Notes under the pieces: generated by a model
Databases searched by the model: none
What the model saw: only the letters and a program-made list of their open reading frames with translations
What the model was told of the DNA's origin: nothing
Shown here: one piece after another, positions 1 through 5,795 of the stretch
Position numbering within the stretch: position 1 is the first letter of the stretch
Layout of the letters: each line of letters opens with the position of its first letter
NCBI GenBank assembly: GCA_002436115.1
Contig: DIXV01000138.1
Location: 80,157 to 87,370, forward strand
Source: Streptococcus sp. UBA6071
GTDB taxonomy: Bacteria > Bacillota > Bacilli > Lactobacillales > Streptococcaceae
Direction: 5' to 3'
DNA: 7,214 nucleotides
Translations under genes and position numbers: made by a program

Positions 1-46
1 CGTACTGCTAGCGAAATAGAAGTTCATCTACGAGAGAAAGGAAACG

Positions 47-565
47 ATGACGGAGAAACAGACACGCAATCATATTGTCCTCTTTGAACCGCAAATTCCT
101 CAAAATACAGGCAACATAGCTCGCACCTGTGCGGCAACGAATAGCCCACTTCACATTATTCGTCCCATGGGCTTTTCTATTGATGACCGTAAGATGAAAC
201 GAGCAGGACTTGATTATTGGGATAAGTTGGAGATTTATTTTTATGATGGCTTAGCTGACTTTTTAGAGCAAGAGCCCGAATCGCTTCATTTGATTTCAAA
301 GTTTTCGCCCAAAGTCTACTCAGAGGAACATTTTGCAGATGATCGGGAACATTATTTCCTTTTTGGACGTGAGGACAAAGGTTTACCAGAGGACTTTATG
401 CGGAGCTATGCTGATAGGACTTTACGGATTCCCATGAATGATGAGCATGTTCGAAGCCTTAATGTCTCGAATGCCGTTTGCATGATTGTCTATGAGGCGC
501 TACGCCAGCAAGACTTCAAAGGCCTTGAACTGGTCCATACTTATGAAGCTGATAAGCTCAAGTGA
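47..565 (+). CDS. trmL: TrmL, tRNA (cytidine/uridine-34 2'-O)-methyltransferase (SPOUT family)
   Basis: This 172-residue protein is a SPOUT-class methyltransferase of the TrmL/CspR group. By family knowledge these enzymes are cytosolic dimers that use S-adenosylmethionine to 2'-O-methylate the wobble nucleotide 34 of tRNA-Leu isoacceptors. The three knot motifs are visible in order: [16 protein letters not shown] at residues 13-28, [11 protein letters not shown] at 104-114, and [17 protein letters not shown] at 128-144, which contains the conserved arginine (R136) and the SNAV end. The length is slightly above the roughly 157 residues of E. coli TrmL, with the extra residues at the N and C termini. 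The ATG at 47 is preceded by an AAAGG ribosome binding site at 37-41. The gene converges on the rRNA methyltransferase gene and is not part of the trp operon. Family assignment is firm; the tRNA target is inferred from homologues. Confidence 0.93.
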   Translation: MTEKQTRNHIVLFEPQIPQNTGNIARTCAATNSPLHIIRPMGFSIDDRKMKRAGLDYWDKLEIYFYDGLADFLEQEPESLHLISKFSPKVYSEEHFADDREHYFLFGREDKGLPEDFMRSYADRTLRIPMNDEHVRSLNVSNAVCMIVYEALRQQDFKGLELVHTYEADKLK

Positions 566-575
566 CTACCAAAAA

Positions 576-605
576 GAGAGCACTGTCAGCAGACAGATGC
601 CTCTC
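576..605 (+). other. Bulged hairpin downstream of trmL
   Basis: GAGA (576-579), GCA (580-582) and CTGTC (583-587) pair with GACAG (592-596), TGC (598-600) and TCTC (602-605) around an AGCA loop. The result is a 12-pair stem with single-base bulges at A597 and C601. No U-run follows directly, so this is not a terminator by itself. It may protect the trmL transcript end or act with the terminator that starts five bases later. Confidence 0.5.
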
Positions 606-609
606 CATT

Positions 610-646
610 AAAAGACCAGCAGAAGTGCTGGTCTTTTGTCTTGCCC
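610..646 (+). terminator. Rho-independent terminator of trmL
   Basis: AAAAGACCAGCA (610-621) pairs perfectly with TGCTGGTCTTTT (626-637) across a GAAG tetraloop, giving a 12-base-pair stem. The 3' arm ends in four T residues and is followed by a further T-rich stretch (GTCTT). It lies 45 bases beyond the trmL stop codon. The left arm starts with A residues, so weaker function on the opposite strand is possible. Confidence 0.88.
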
Positions 647-710
647 TCTTTAAACCATATTCATGGCCATAGCAATAGCGTAAAGAGACCTCTAAGAAGC
701 AGGAGGTATT

Positions 711-750
711 AAAAAAGTCCTAAACGTTTAAGGACGAGAAGGGCTTTTTT
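711..750 (-). terminator. Terminator for rlmD, possibly bidirectional
   Basis: Read leftward from rlmD, GTCC (735-732) and GGAC (720-717) form a stem, probably extended by bulged A-T pairs, followed by six T residues (716-711). That is a terminator shape about 55 bases past the rlmD stop. The whole segment can also fold as one larger stem on either strand: AAAAAAGTCCT (711-721) opposite AGGGCTTTTTT (740-750), 11 pairs with one G-U on the plus strand. It could therefore stop transcription from both convergent genes. Confidence 0.72.
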
Positions 751-760
751 GATAGAGAGG

Positions 761-780
761 AGTGAAAGACATCACTTTTT
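761..780 (+). other. Small hairpin with T-run
   Basis: AGTGA (761-765) pairs with TCACT (772-776) across AAGACA, and T residues continue to position 780. The five-pair, low-GC stem makes it a weak backup terminator at best for rightward transcription heading into the 3' end of rlmD. Confidence 0.35.
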
Positions 781-792
781 ATGTTGGAGAGG

Positions 793-2151
793 TTAGTTTG
801 TTTTTCTCTCTAGTTTGACCACTGCTTCGGTTCTAGCTGTATGGGGGAACATATCAACGGATTGAATGTAGTCAACCTTATACTGCTTACTTAATGTTAC
901 GAGGTCACGTGCTAGTGTGGACACATTGCAGGAGACATAGACCATCTTTTTGGGAGGGTAATTGAGAATGGTATGGAGTAGCTGTCTATCTAATCCTGTT
1001 CGTGGGGGATCAACAATCAAGGCATCTGCTCGGTAGCCCTCGGCATACCATTTTGGTATAATCACTTCAGCTTGTCCAGTTTCATAATGTGTATTGTCTA
1101 ATCCTAGGCGAGCGGCATTTTTTTTGGCATCTTCAATCGCTTCAGGAATAATATCCATACCTCGTAACGATTTGACCTTATCCCCAAAGGCTAAACCAAT
1201 AGTTCCGACTCCACAATACGCATCAATCAGGTGGTCATCTCTTCCAACATCCAAAGCCTTAACCACTTCAGTGTAGAGAGTTTCCGTTTGTTCGGGGTTG
1301 AGTTGATAGAAAGCGCGTGGAGAAAGGGCGAAATGATAGGACAGAACGCCTTCCAAAATAGTTGGTTCTCCCCATAAGATTTTGGTTTGTTTCCCGTAGA
1401 TATCGCTGGTTTTGGATGAGTTGAGATTAAAGGCCACGGTTTTTATCTGGGGAAAAGCTGTGCTTAACTCTCGGATAAGAGCGTCCAGAGAAAGGGGCTT
1501 TGAGGAAACAAAAATCAGGTGCATGTGTTGACTTGACTGAGCCTTTCGAATCATGACGGTTCGTATTCCTGCTGACTGCCCTTCCTTGTAAATGGGAATA
1601 CGGTGTCTTTCCAACAAGAAAGTTACCTTATTGATGACTTTTTGGGTCTGTGGTTCTTGGACGAGACAGTCTTGTAAGGGGATCAAATGATGGGAGTTCT
1701 GGGCATAAAGTCCTGCGACAACTTTTCCCTTAATCTTCCTGATTTGGAATTGGAGTTTAAAGCGGTAATGGGTGGGTTTTTCCATACCTAAGGTAGGATA
1801 GATCGTATAGGTTTCGTAACCAGATGGCTTAAATTTCTTTAAGGCTTGCCGAATCAAATCTTCCTTAAAGCTCAATTGCTGATCATAGCGGAGGTGCATG
1901 ATTTGGCACCCTCCACAGGTATCGTAGACGGAGCAAGCAGGTGAAACACGAAAGGGTGATTTTTTAGTGATTTTAAGGAGTTTGGCAATGATGAAGTTGG
2001 GTTTGATACTCATTACCTGACAGACGACCTCTTCCCCCTTGAGAGCCCCATCAACAAAGACCAGTGTTTTTTTGTAAAAACCGATCCCTTCACCATTAAT
2101 CCCTAAGCGTTTTATTTTTAGAGGAATTGTTTGTTTGAGTGTTACATTCAT
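793..2151 (-). CDS. rlmD: RlmD/RumA-family 23S rRNA (uracil-C5)-methyltransferase
   Basis: This 452-residue protein is a complete RumA/TrmA-type methyltransferase, which transfers a methyl group from S-adenosylmethionine to C5 of a uridine in 23S rRNA. It has an N-terminal TRAM RNA-binding domain (about residues 6-62). The iron-sulfur cluster cysteines C73, C79, C82 ([10 protein letters not shown]) and C162 follow. The Rossmann domain carries [11 protein letters not shown] (310-320), DPPRTGLD (381-388), the catalytic nucleophile C408 in YVSCN, and E442 in RTEAVV near the end. Streptococci usually carry two such paralogues. This one resembles the copy starting near MN-x-KQ-IPLKIKR, so whether it targets U1939, U747 or both is not settled here. 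It is divergent from the trp operon and convergent with trmL. There is no usable ribosome binding site for the ATG at 2151; see the promoter entry. The start is kept because the TRAM domain begins within ten residues and no later start fits. Confidence 0.92.
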   Translation of the reverse strand: MNVTLKQTIPLKIKRLGINGEGIGFYKKTLVFVDGALKGEEVVCQVMSIKPNFIIAKLLKITKKSPFRVSPACSVYDTCGGCQIMHLRYDQQLSFKEDLIRQALKKFKPSGYETYTIYPTLGMEKPTHYRFKLQFQIRKIKGKVVAGLYAQNSHHLIPLQDCLVQEPQTQKVINKVTFLLERHRIPIYKEGQSAGIRTVMIRKAQSSQHMHLIFVSSKPLSLDALIRELSTAFPQIKTVAFNLNSSKTSDIYGKQTKILWGEPTILEGVLSYHFALSPRAFYQLNPEQTETLYTEVVKALDVGRDDHLIDAYCGVGTIGLAFGDKVKSLRGMDIIPEAIEDAKKNAARLGLDNTHYETGQAEVIIPKWYAEGYRADALIVDPPRTGLDRQLLHTILNYPPKKMVYVSCNVSTLARDLVTLSKQYKVDYIQSVDMFPHTARTEAVVKLERKTN

Positions 2152-2157
2152 AAAACC

Positions 2158-2187
2158 ATTATACCATGTTATCCTTCAGAGGGACAA
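2158..2187 (-). promoter_or_regulatory. Promoter of rlmD (extended -10)
   Basis: On the minus strand an extended -10, TGGTATAAT, has its TATAAT at 2163-2158. A partial -35, TTGTCC (four of six matches), lies at 2187-2182 with an 18-base spacer. Only six bases separate the -10 from the A of the rlmD ATG, so a start at the usual distance would fall on or next to the initiation codon and give a leaderless mRNA. Confidence 0.6.
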
Positions 2188-2245
2188 TGCCCTAGACAGC
2201 TTTAGGTGTGAGGGAGCTTATTTTTAACGAATTATTAGTAAACGC

Positions 2246-2275
2246 TTGACATCTTCTTCTGAAAAGAGGTAGAAT
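2246..2275 (+). promoter_or_regulatory. Promoter of the trp operon
   Basis: A perfect TTGACA -35 (2246-2251) and a TAGAAT -10 (2270-2275, five of six matches) are separated by 18 bases. An AT-rich stretch precedes the -35 (2220-2240). The predicted start, about 2281-2283, is right where the T-box leader begins. A 10-base inverted repeat lies across this promoter; see the next entry. Confidence 0.82.
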
Positions 2276-2293
2276 AGACGTAATCAGAAGAAG
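2253..2293. repeat. Perfect 10-base inverted repeat bracketing the trp -10 box
   Basis: CTTCTTCTGA (2253-2262), inside the promoter spacer, is the exact reverse complement of TCAGAAGAAG (2284-2293), at about +2 to +12 of the transcript. The arms start 31 bases apart, near three helical turns, and enclose the -10 box. Only the right arm would be transcribed, so the repeat cannot be an RNA hairpin. It could be an operator for a dimeric regulator or chance; no known regulator motif was recognised. Confidence 0.5.
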
Positions 2294-2357
2294 TAGGTTT
2301 ACCTGAGTTTTCAGAAAGCTAGCGGTTGTTGAGAGTTAGTAACAGGGTAAAGTGAAA

Positions 2358-2360
2358 TGG
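2358..2360 (+). promoter_or_regulatory. T-box specifier codon UGG (Trp)
   Basis: TGG follows GTGAAA in the 3' half of the presumptive Stem I and is followed by a purine (G), as specifier triplets are. It is the only Trp triplet in the Stem I region and agrees with both the downstream trp genes and the C in the T-box discriminator position. Out-of-register readings (AUG, GGG) fit neither. Confidence 0.75.
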
Positions 2361-2478
2361 GCTGATGCCAGACATTGAAGAGAAGCAATAGTCTTCAGGT
2401 AGGTACACCTTATCGTACAACTCCTTGTTAGAGGAGGTTGAGATGACGAAGCCCTTGGTTTGTTTATTTTCGTCAATT

Positions 2479-2514
2479 GAGGTGGCACCGCGCTAGTTGA
2501 TTTTAGACGCCCTC
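2479..2514 (+). promoter_or_regulatory. T-box antiterminator
   Basis: The classic two-helix shape is visible. Helix A1 is GAGG (2479-2482) with CCTC (2511-2514). The seven-base bulge TGGCACC (2483-2489) receives the tRNA acceptor end. Helix A2 is GCG plus CTA (2490-2495) with TAG and CGC (2504-2506, 2508-2510), A2507 bulged. The CCTC strand is also part of the terminator 5' arm, so the two folds exclude each other. Confidence 0.88.
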
Positions 2515-2542
2515 GCACAGATTTTTCTGTGTGAGGGTTTTT
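2510..2542 (+). terminator. T-box-controlled terminator upstream of trpE
   Basis: CCCTCGCACAG (2510-2520) pairs with CTGTGTGAGGG (2527-2537), 11 pairs including one G-U, across ATTTTT, followed by five T residues (2538-2542). It shares 2510-2514 with the antiterminator. With charged tRNA-Trp this hairpin should form and stop transcription before trpE. Confidence 0.93.
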
Positions 2543-2708
2543 GTATGGGCTCGACAATCTCCCACTCAAATAAAGGATTGAGAAACCTTAAGGGTAAGGA
2601 GGAGGCCAAAGAAAGAGACAGCTGTCTTACGTTCAACATAGGAGTGAGGCCTACTGAAAGAAGCGTTTGGTAGGTCATGCGATGCCTAAAGAAGAGAAGG
2701 AGGTTCTT
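2543..2708 (+). other. Post-terminator leader of trpE, no recognised gene
   Basis: These 166 bases separate the T-box terminator from trpE, far more than a ribosome binding site needs. They contain the palindrome CCTTAAGG (2586-2593), a purine-rich AAGGAGGAGG (2596-2605) with no start codon at a usable distance, GTAAG/CTTAC arms (2594-2598/2626-2630) enclosing the palindrome GACAGCTGTC (2617-2626), and a GAGGCC direct repeat (2602-2607, 2646-2651). An unproven 42-codon reading frame (2545-2673) ends with a Trp codon next to a stop. No second terminator is visible. Function unknown. Confidence 0.5.
2697..2703 (+). promoter_or_regulatory. Ribosome binding site that fixes the trpE start
   Basis: AAGGAGG sits five bases before the ATG at 2709. 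It decides against the in-frame TTG (2667) and ATG (2682) upstream, neither of which has a comparable site and whose extra residues (MPKEEKEVL) look like translated leader. Confidence 0.88.
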
Positions 2709-4064
2709 ATGCAACAGGTTATTCCAGCCGATATTTTAACCCCTATATTGGCCTATATGCGACTTCAGGGGAGTCAAAAGGTTATTCTGGAGTCCATTCC
2801 CAGAGAAAAAGAAAATGCACGGTTTTCTATTATTGCCTATAACCCTGTTTTTGAAATAAAATATGCAGAAGGTATTCTGACTAAAAACGGGGAGATAGTT
2901 GATGCAGACCCTTTGGACTTTCTTTATGCCTTAACCGTTAAAAAGACGTCAGAAAGTGACCTTCCTTTTACAGGTGGGGCTATAGGCTTTGTCGCTTATG
3001 ACATGATTAGTCTCTATGAGGCTATTGGAGATTTGCCAGCTGATACGATTGGTCTGCCAGATATGCATTTCTTTATGTATGAGTCTTATCTCATTTTTGA
3101 TCATAAGAAAGAAAAAGTTGTTGTTATCGAAGAGAACACTTACAGTGGCCGTTCAGAAGAGAGTTTGACCTTGGCCTTAGAACAAGTCTTAAGAGACCTT
3201 CAAGCTCCGATACCTGAGAAAGCCCTGTCCTATGACCTGCATAGTCTGTCTTTTAAGAGCCACTTGGAAAAGGCAGCATTTGAGAAGATGGTCACCAAAG
3301 CCAAGCAACGCATTCGCCAAGGCGATATGTTCCAGTGCGTGCTTAGCCAACGCTTTTCAGCTGATATCACAGGGAAACCACTGGATTTTTATCGCAATTT
3401 ACGAGTGACCAATCCGTCAAATTACCTTTACTTTTATGATTTTGATGATTACCAGATTGTCGGTGCTAGTCCAGAGAGTCTAGTCTCTGTTAAGAATGGT
3501 CTTGTAACAACCAATCCAATCGCAGGAACACGACCGCGTGGTAAGTCTGATGAAGAGGATAGACAGCTTTCAGAAGAGCTGTTAAATGATGCAAAGGAAG
3601 TAGCAGAACATCGTATGCTGGTTGACTTAGGGCGGAACGACATTGGCAAAATTTGCCAAAATGGCAGTGTTCAGCTAAGTAAATACATGGAAGTGGAATA
3701 CTTTCGATATGTCATGCATTTGACCAGTGTGGTCAAAGGGAGACTCTTGCCTCACTTGACAGCAATGGATGCCCTCAAATCAACTCTGCCAGCTGGGACA
3801 GTGTCAGGGGCACCAAAAATTCGAGCCATGCAACGTATCTATGAGCTTGAACACGAAAAGCGAGGGCTTTATGCGGGAGCTATCGGCTACTTATCGGCTA
3901 ATGGGGATATGGATTTTGCGATTGCTATCCGTACCATGGTGATTAAAGATCAGAAGGCTTATATTCAGGCTGGTGCAGGGATTGTCTATGATAGTATTCC
4001 AGAAAATGAATTTTATGAAACGCTTAATAAAGCCAAGGCAATGATTCGGATAGGAGATAGGTAA
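2709..4064 (+). CDS. trpE: Anthranilate synthase component I
   Basis: TrpE (451 residues) converts chorismate to anthranilate using ammonia supplied by the glutaminase TrpG, the first committed step of tryptophan synthesis in the cytosol. The N-terminal domain holds LES at residues 27-29, matching the LLES element that binds tryptophan for feedback inhibition, so allosteric control is probably kept. The C-terminal chorismate-binding domain shows DMFQCVLSQRF (206-216), PIAGTRPRG (270-278), EHRMLVDLGRND (300-311), GTVSGAPKIRAM (363-374) and AGAGIVYDSIPENE (421-434). Alanine at 272 rather than lysine supports anthranilate synthase over PabB (aminodeoxychorismate synthase). The protein is shorter than the roughly 520-residue enterobacterial form but normal for this lineage. 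It is the first operon gene; its stop overlaps the trpG start (TAATG). Confidence 0.97.
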   Translation: MQQVIPADILTPILAYMRLQGSQKVILESIPREKENARFSIIAYNPVFEIKYAEGILTKNGEIVDADPLDFLYALTVKKTSESDLPFTGGAIGFVAYDMISLYEAIGDLPADTIGLPDMHFFMYESYLIFDHKKEKVVVIEENTYSGRSEESLTLALEQVLRDLQAPIPEKALSYDLHSLSFKSHLEKAAFEKMVTKAKQRIRQGDMFQCVLSQRFSADITGKPLDFYRNLRVTNPSNYLYFYDFDDYQIVGASPESLVSVKNGLVTTNPIAGTRPRGKSDEEDRQLSEELLNDAKEVAEHRMLVDLGRNDIGKICQNGSVQLSKYMEVEYFRYVMHLTSVVKGRLLPHLTAMDALKSTLPAGTVSGAPKIRAMQRIYELEHEKRGLYAGAIGYLSANGDMDFAIAIRTMVIKDQKAYIQAGAGIVYDSIPENEFYETLNKAKAMIRIGDR

Positions 4065-4630
4065 TGATACTACTGATTGATAATTACGACTCGTTTACCT
4101 ATAATCTCGCCCAATACATAGGGGAATTCACAGAGGTTAAGGTTATGCGAAACGATGCGGATGGTTTAGCTGCTGAGGCAGAAAAGGCAGATGGTCTTGT
4201 TTTTTCGCCAGGACCAGGTTGGCCGGCAGATGCAGGAGAAATGGAAGGCCTGATAAGGACTTTTGCGGAAAAGAAACCCCTTTTGGGGATTTGTCTAGGT
4301 CACCAAGCGATTGCAGAGGTGTACGGCGGTAAGTTAGCCTTGGCTAAGAATGTGATGCATGGCAAGCAGAGTGATATGGCACTTCAGACAAAATCACCGA
4401 TCTTTGCAGGGCTTGCCAATCAGGTGCCTGTTATGCGTTACCACTCTATTGTTATAGAAGAGGTGCCTGAGGCATTTGAGGAAACAGCAAAAACTCTAGA
4501 TGACGGTGAAATTATGGCCATTCAGCACAAAACCCTACCAATCTATGGCCTCCAGTACCATCCTGAAAGCATCGGAACGCCTGACGGCTTACGCATGATT
4601 GAGAATTTTGTCAAACAGGTCTACGCCTAG
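4064..4630 (+). CDS. trpG: Anthranilate synthase component II, glutamine amidotransferase
   Basis: TrpG (188 residues) is a class I glutamine amidotransferase that hydrolyses glutamine and channels ammonia to TrpE. The triad is complete: C77 in GICLGHQ (75-81), and H166 and E168 in QYHPES (164-169). The oxyanion motif FSPGPG is at 47-52 and YHSIV at 126-130. The N terminus ILLIDNYDSFTYNLAQ is typical of the TrpG/PabA group. TrpG and PabA are hard to separate by sequence, and in Gram-positives one protein can serve both tryptophan and folate pathways; the position after trpE supports TrpG. The start shares its A with the trpE stop and has AGGAG at 4052-4056, so coupled translation giving balanced subunits is likely. 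A long structured gap follows it. Confidence 0.95.
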   Translation: MILLIDNYDSFTYNLAQYIGEFTEVKVMRNDADGLAAEAEKADGLVFSPGPGWPADAGEMEGLIRTFAEKKPLLGICLGHQAIAEVYGGKLALAKNVMHGKQSDMALQTKSPIFAGLANQVPVMRYHSIVIEEVPEAFEETAKTLDDGEIMAIQHKTLPIYGLQYHPESIGTPDGLRMIENFVKQVYA

Positions 4631-4790
4631 ATAAGGCTAGGTCAACTGAGCTTGTTGAGGCAAGGTTCAGTGTCGTTGCTTCGACTAGACAGTCCATGAA
4701 AGCACAGTACCCTAAAAGGGGCTGAGAAATCGATGTGTTGTCCAAAACCAACCGTAGCCTGTCACCATTCTAAACGAAAAAGGAGAAAAG
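4631..4790 (+). other. Structured 160-base gap inside the trp operon
   Basis: This spacer between trpG and trpD is the only long one among the operon's structural genes. CCTAG/CTAGG (4626-4630/4637-4641) overlaps the trpG stop. GTTGAGGCAA (4654-4663) pairs with TTGCTTCGAC (4676-4685), ten pairs including two G-U, across a 12-base loop. Alternatives CTTG/CAAG (4651-4654/4661-4664) and TCAAC/GTTGA (4642-4646/4654-4658) compete with it. CCCT/AGGG (4710-4713/4717-4720) and GTTG/CAAC (4737-4740/4749-4752) follow. No U-run, promoter of good quality, T-box motif or credible gene is seen. It ends with AAAGGAG (4779-4785), the trpD ribosome binding site. Confidence 0.6.
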
Positions 4791-5795
4791 ATGAAAACCA
4801 TTTACAACAAACTTTTAGCCCAACAGGATCTGACAGAAAATGAGGTGCGAGAGATTTTTGACACGATTTTAAAGGGCGAGCTTTCAGATGTTCACCTGTC
4901 AGCCTTTCTCATGGGCTTAAGGATGAAAGGAGAGACGGTTTCAGAAATTGTCGGTGTCGTCCGTGCCTTGAAGGATCACGCCTTACAGTTGCCCATAGAT
5001 TGTGATGATGCCATGTGTAATTGTGGGACGGGTGGAGACCAATCTTATAGCTTTAATATTTCGACGACGGCCTGTTTTATCCTAGCTGCTGGAGGGATTC
5101 GGATAGCTAAAGCGGGGAATCGTTCGATTTCGTCTAAATCTGGTTCGGCAGATGTTTTGGAAGAATTAGGCATTAACATTTCTGCTGAGCCTGATGTCCT
5201 AGCAAAAGCCTTGAAAGAAGTGGGATTGGCATTTGTTTTTGCACAAACCATGCACCCAGCCATGCGCTTTATCGGACCTGTCAGAAGGGAATTAGGCATT
5301 CCGACCATCATGAATCTTGTCGGCCCCCTAGCGAATCCGCTGGCTCTTGAGACCCAACTAATGGGGATTTACCGTGGGGATTTACAGAAAGAAGTGGCTC
5401 AGACGATGGATAGGTTGGGACGTCGGAGAGCACTAATCATTACAGGGCCAGATAATATGGACGAGGCTGCTCTTTATGGCATAAATCACTACACTCTCCT
5501 TGATCAGGGACAGATTAGTCAGGGAAGGTTCACTTATGAGGATTTAGGGATGAAACGGGTTGAGCCATCAGACATTAAGGGGGGCGATGCCAAGGAAAAT
5601 GCTAAAATCCTACTTAGTGTTCTCAAAGCAGAAGCAAGCCCTTACCTTGAAACGACCGTTTTAAATGCTGGTCTTGGTTTTTATGCTAATGGGAAAACGG
5701 ACTCCATTAAAGAAGGCATTCGTCTTGCCCGTCAGTTGATTGCGGACGGTTCTGCTTACGCTAAACTTCAAGAGTTACAGGAGGTACAGTTATGA
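4791..5795 (+). CDS. trpD: Anthranilate phosphoribosyltransferase
   Basis: TrpD (334 residues) joins anthranilate to phosphoribosyl pyrophosphate, giving phosphoribosylanthranilate and pyrophosphate. The N-terminal helical domain spans about residues 1-70. The phosphoribosyl-pyrophosphate loop is CGTGGD (78-83), followed by SFNISTTA (87-94). The substrate region reads KAGNRSISSKSGSADVLE (107-124), then MHPAMR (154-159), GPVRRELGIPT (162-172) and the metal-binding D224-E225. A well-conserved histidine of the KHGNRS motif is alanine here (A108); the neighbouring K107, N110 and R111 are kept. The rest, including LNAGLGFYANG (291-301), is intact, so I expect an active enzyme, though anthranilate binding could differ. 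The start has AAAGGAG five bases upstream. The gene is preceded by a structured gap and overlaps trpC by four bases (ATGA). Confidence 0.96.
   Translation: MKTIYNKLLAQQDLTENEVREIFDTILKGELSDVHLSAFLMGLRMKGETVSEIVGVVRALKDHALQLPIDCDDAMCNCGTGGDQSYSFNISTTACFILAAGGIRIAKAGNRSISSKSGSADVLEELGINISAEPDVLAKALKEVGLAFVFAQTMHPAMRFIGPVRRELGIPTIMNLVGPLANPLALETQLMGIYRGDLQKEVAQTMDRLGRRRALIITGPDNMDEAALYGINHYTLLDQGQISQGRFTYEDLGMKRVEPSDIKGGDAKENAKILLSVLKAEASPYLETTVLNAGLGFYANGKTDSIKEGIRLARQLIADGSAYAKLQELQEVQL

Larger units (their letters stand above)
2282..2542 (+). ncRNA. tRNA-Trp T-box riboswitch leader of the trp operon
   Basis: This is a cis-acting T-box leader, which by established mechanism reads the charging state of tRNA-Trp. 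A possible Stem I base pairs ACCTGA (2301-2306) with TCAGGT (2395-2400). The distal part shows an AGAAAG bulge (2313-2318) and an apical CTAG/TTAG stem with a CGGTTGTTGAGAG loop (2323-2335), like the T-box distal loop. The probable specifier is TGG at 2358-2360 after GTGAAA. Further stems are TGAAGA/TCTTCA (2376-2381/2392-2397), which competes with the Stem I base proposed above, CAACTCCT/AGGAGGTTG (2418-2425/2432-2440) and TGACGAA/TTCGTCA (2444-2450/2469-2475). The T-box TGGCACCGCG is at 2483-2492. Its fourth base is C, which pairs with a G discriminator as in tRNA-Trp. The 5' end is inferred from the promoter; the exact Stem I fold is not resolved by eye. Confidence 0.93.

Noticed and set aside
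1..46. Tail of an upstream gene, for example a frame ending TAG at 17-19
   Set aside because: Only five codons (VLLAK) are visible and the frame cannot be told from chance.
2667..2708. N-terminal extension of TrpE from TTG 2667 or ATG 2682
   Set aside because: The AAGGAGG at 2697-2703 would lie inside the coding sequence, no good site precedes either upstream start, and known streptococcal TrpE proteins begin near MQQVIPADIL.
2336..2714. Minus-strand ORFs of 73 and 77 codons across the trp leader
   Set aside because: They lie opposite a T-box leader and the trpE start, have no ribosome binding sites, and encode low-complexity sequence without family features.
4696..4725. Nine-codon ORF (MKAQYPKRG) in the trpG-trpD gap
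   Set aside because: It has no ribosome binding site and contains no Trp codon, so nothing separates it from chance.
4705..4765. TPP riboswitch-like GGGGCTGAGA and GTAGCCTGTC between trpG and trpD
   Set aside because: The CTGAGA-like element is present, but the rest of the thi-box core (the UAAU.CC.GCG.AGGGA part and the proper paired arms) is absent, and the neighbours are tryptophan, not thiamine, genes.
4631..4790. BOX or RUP streptococcal repeat in the trpG-trpD gap
   Set aside because: I do not recognise the boxA/boxC or RUP end sequences, so I left it as an unnamed structured spacer; a genome-wide copy search would decide.
5045..5311. Minus-strand 88-codon ORF inside trpD
   Set aside because: It is the antisense shadow of a well-conserved enzyme, with no start context of its own. 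The same applies to 3449-3649 (-) in trpE and 1094-1276 (+) in rlmD.
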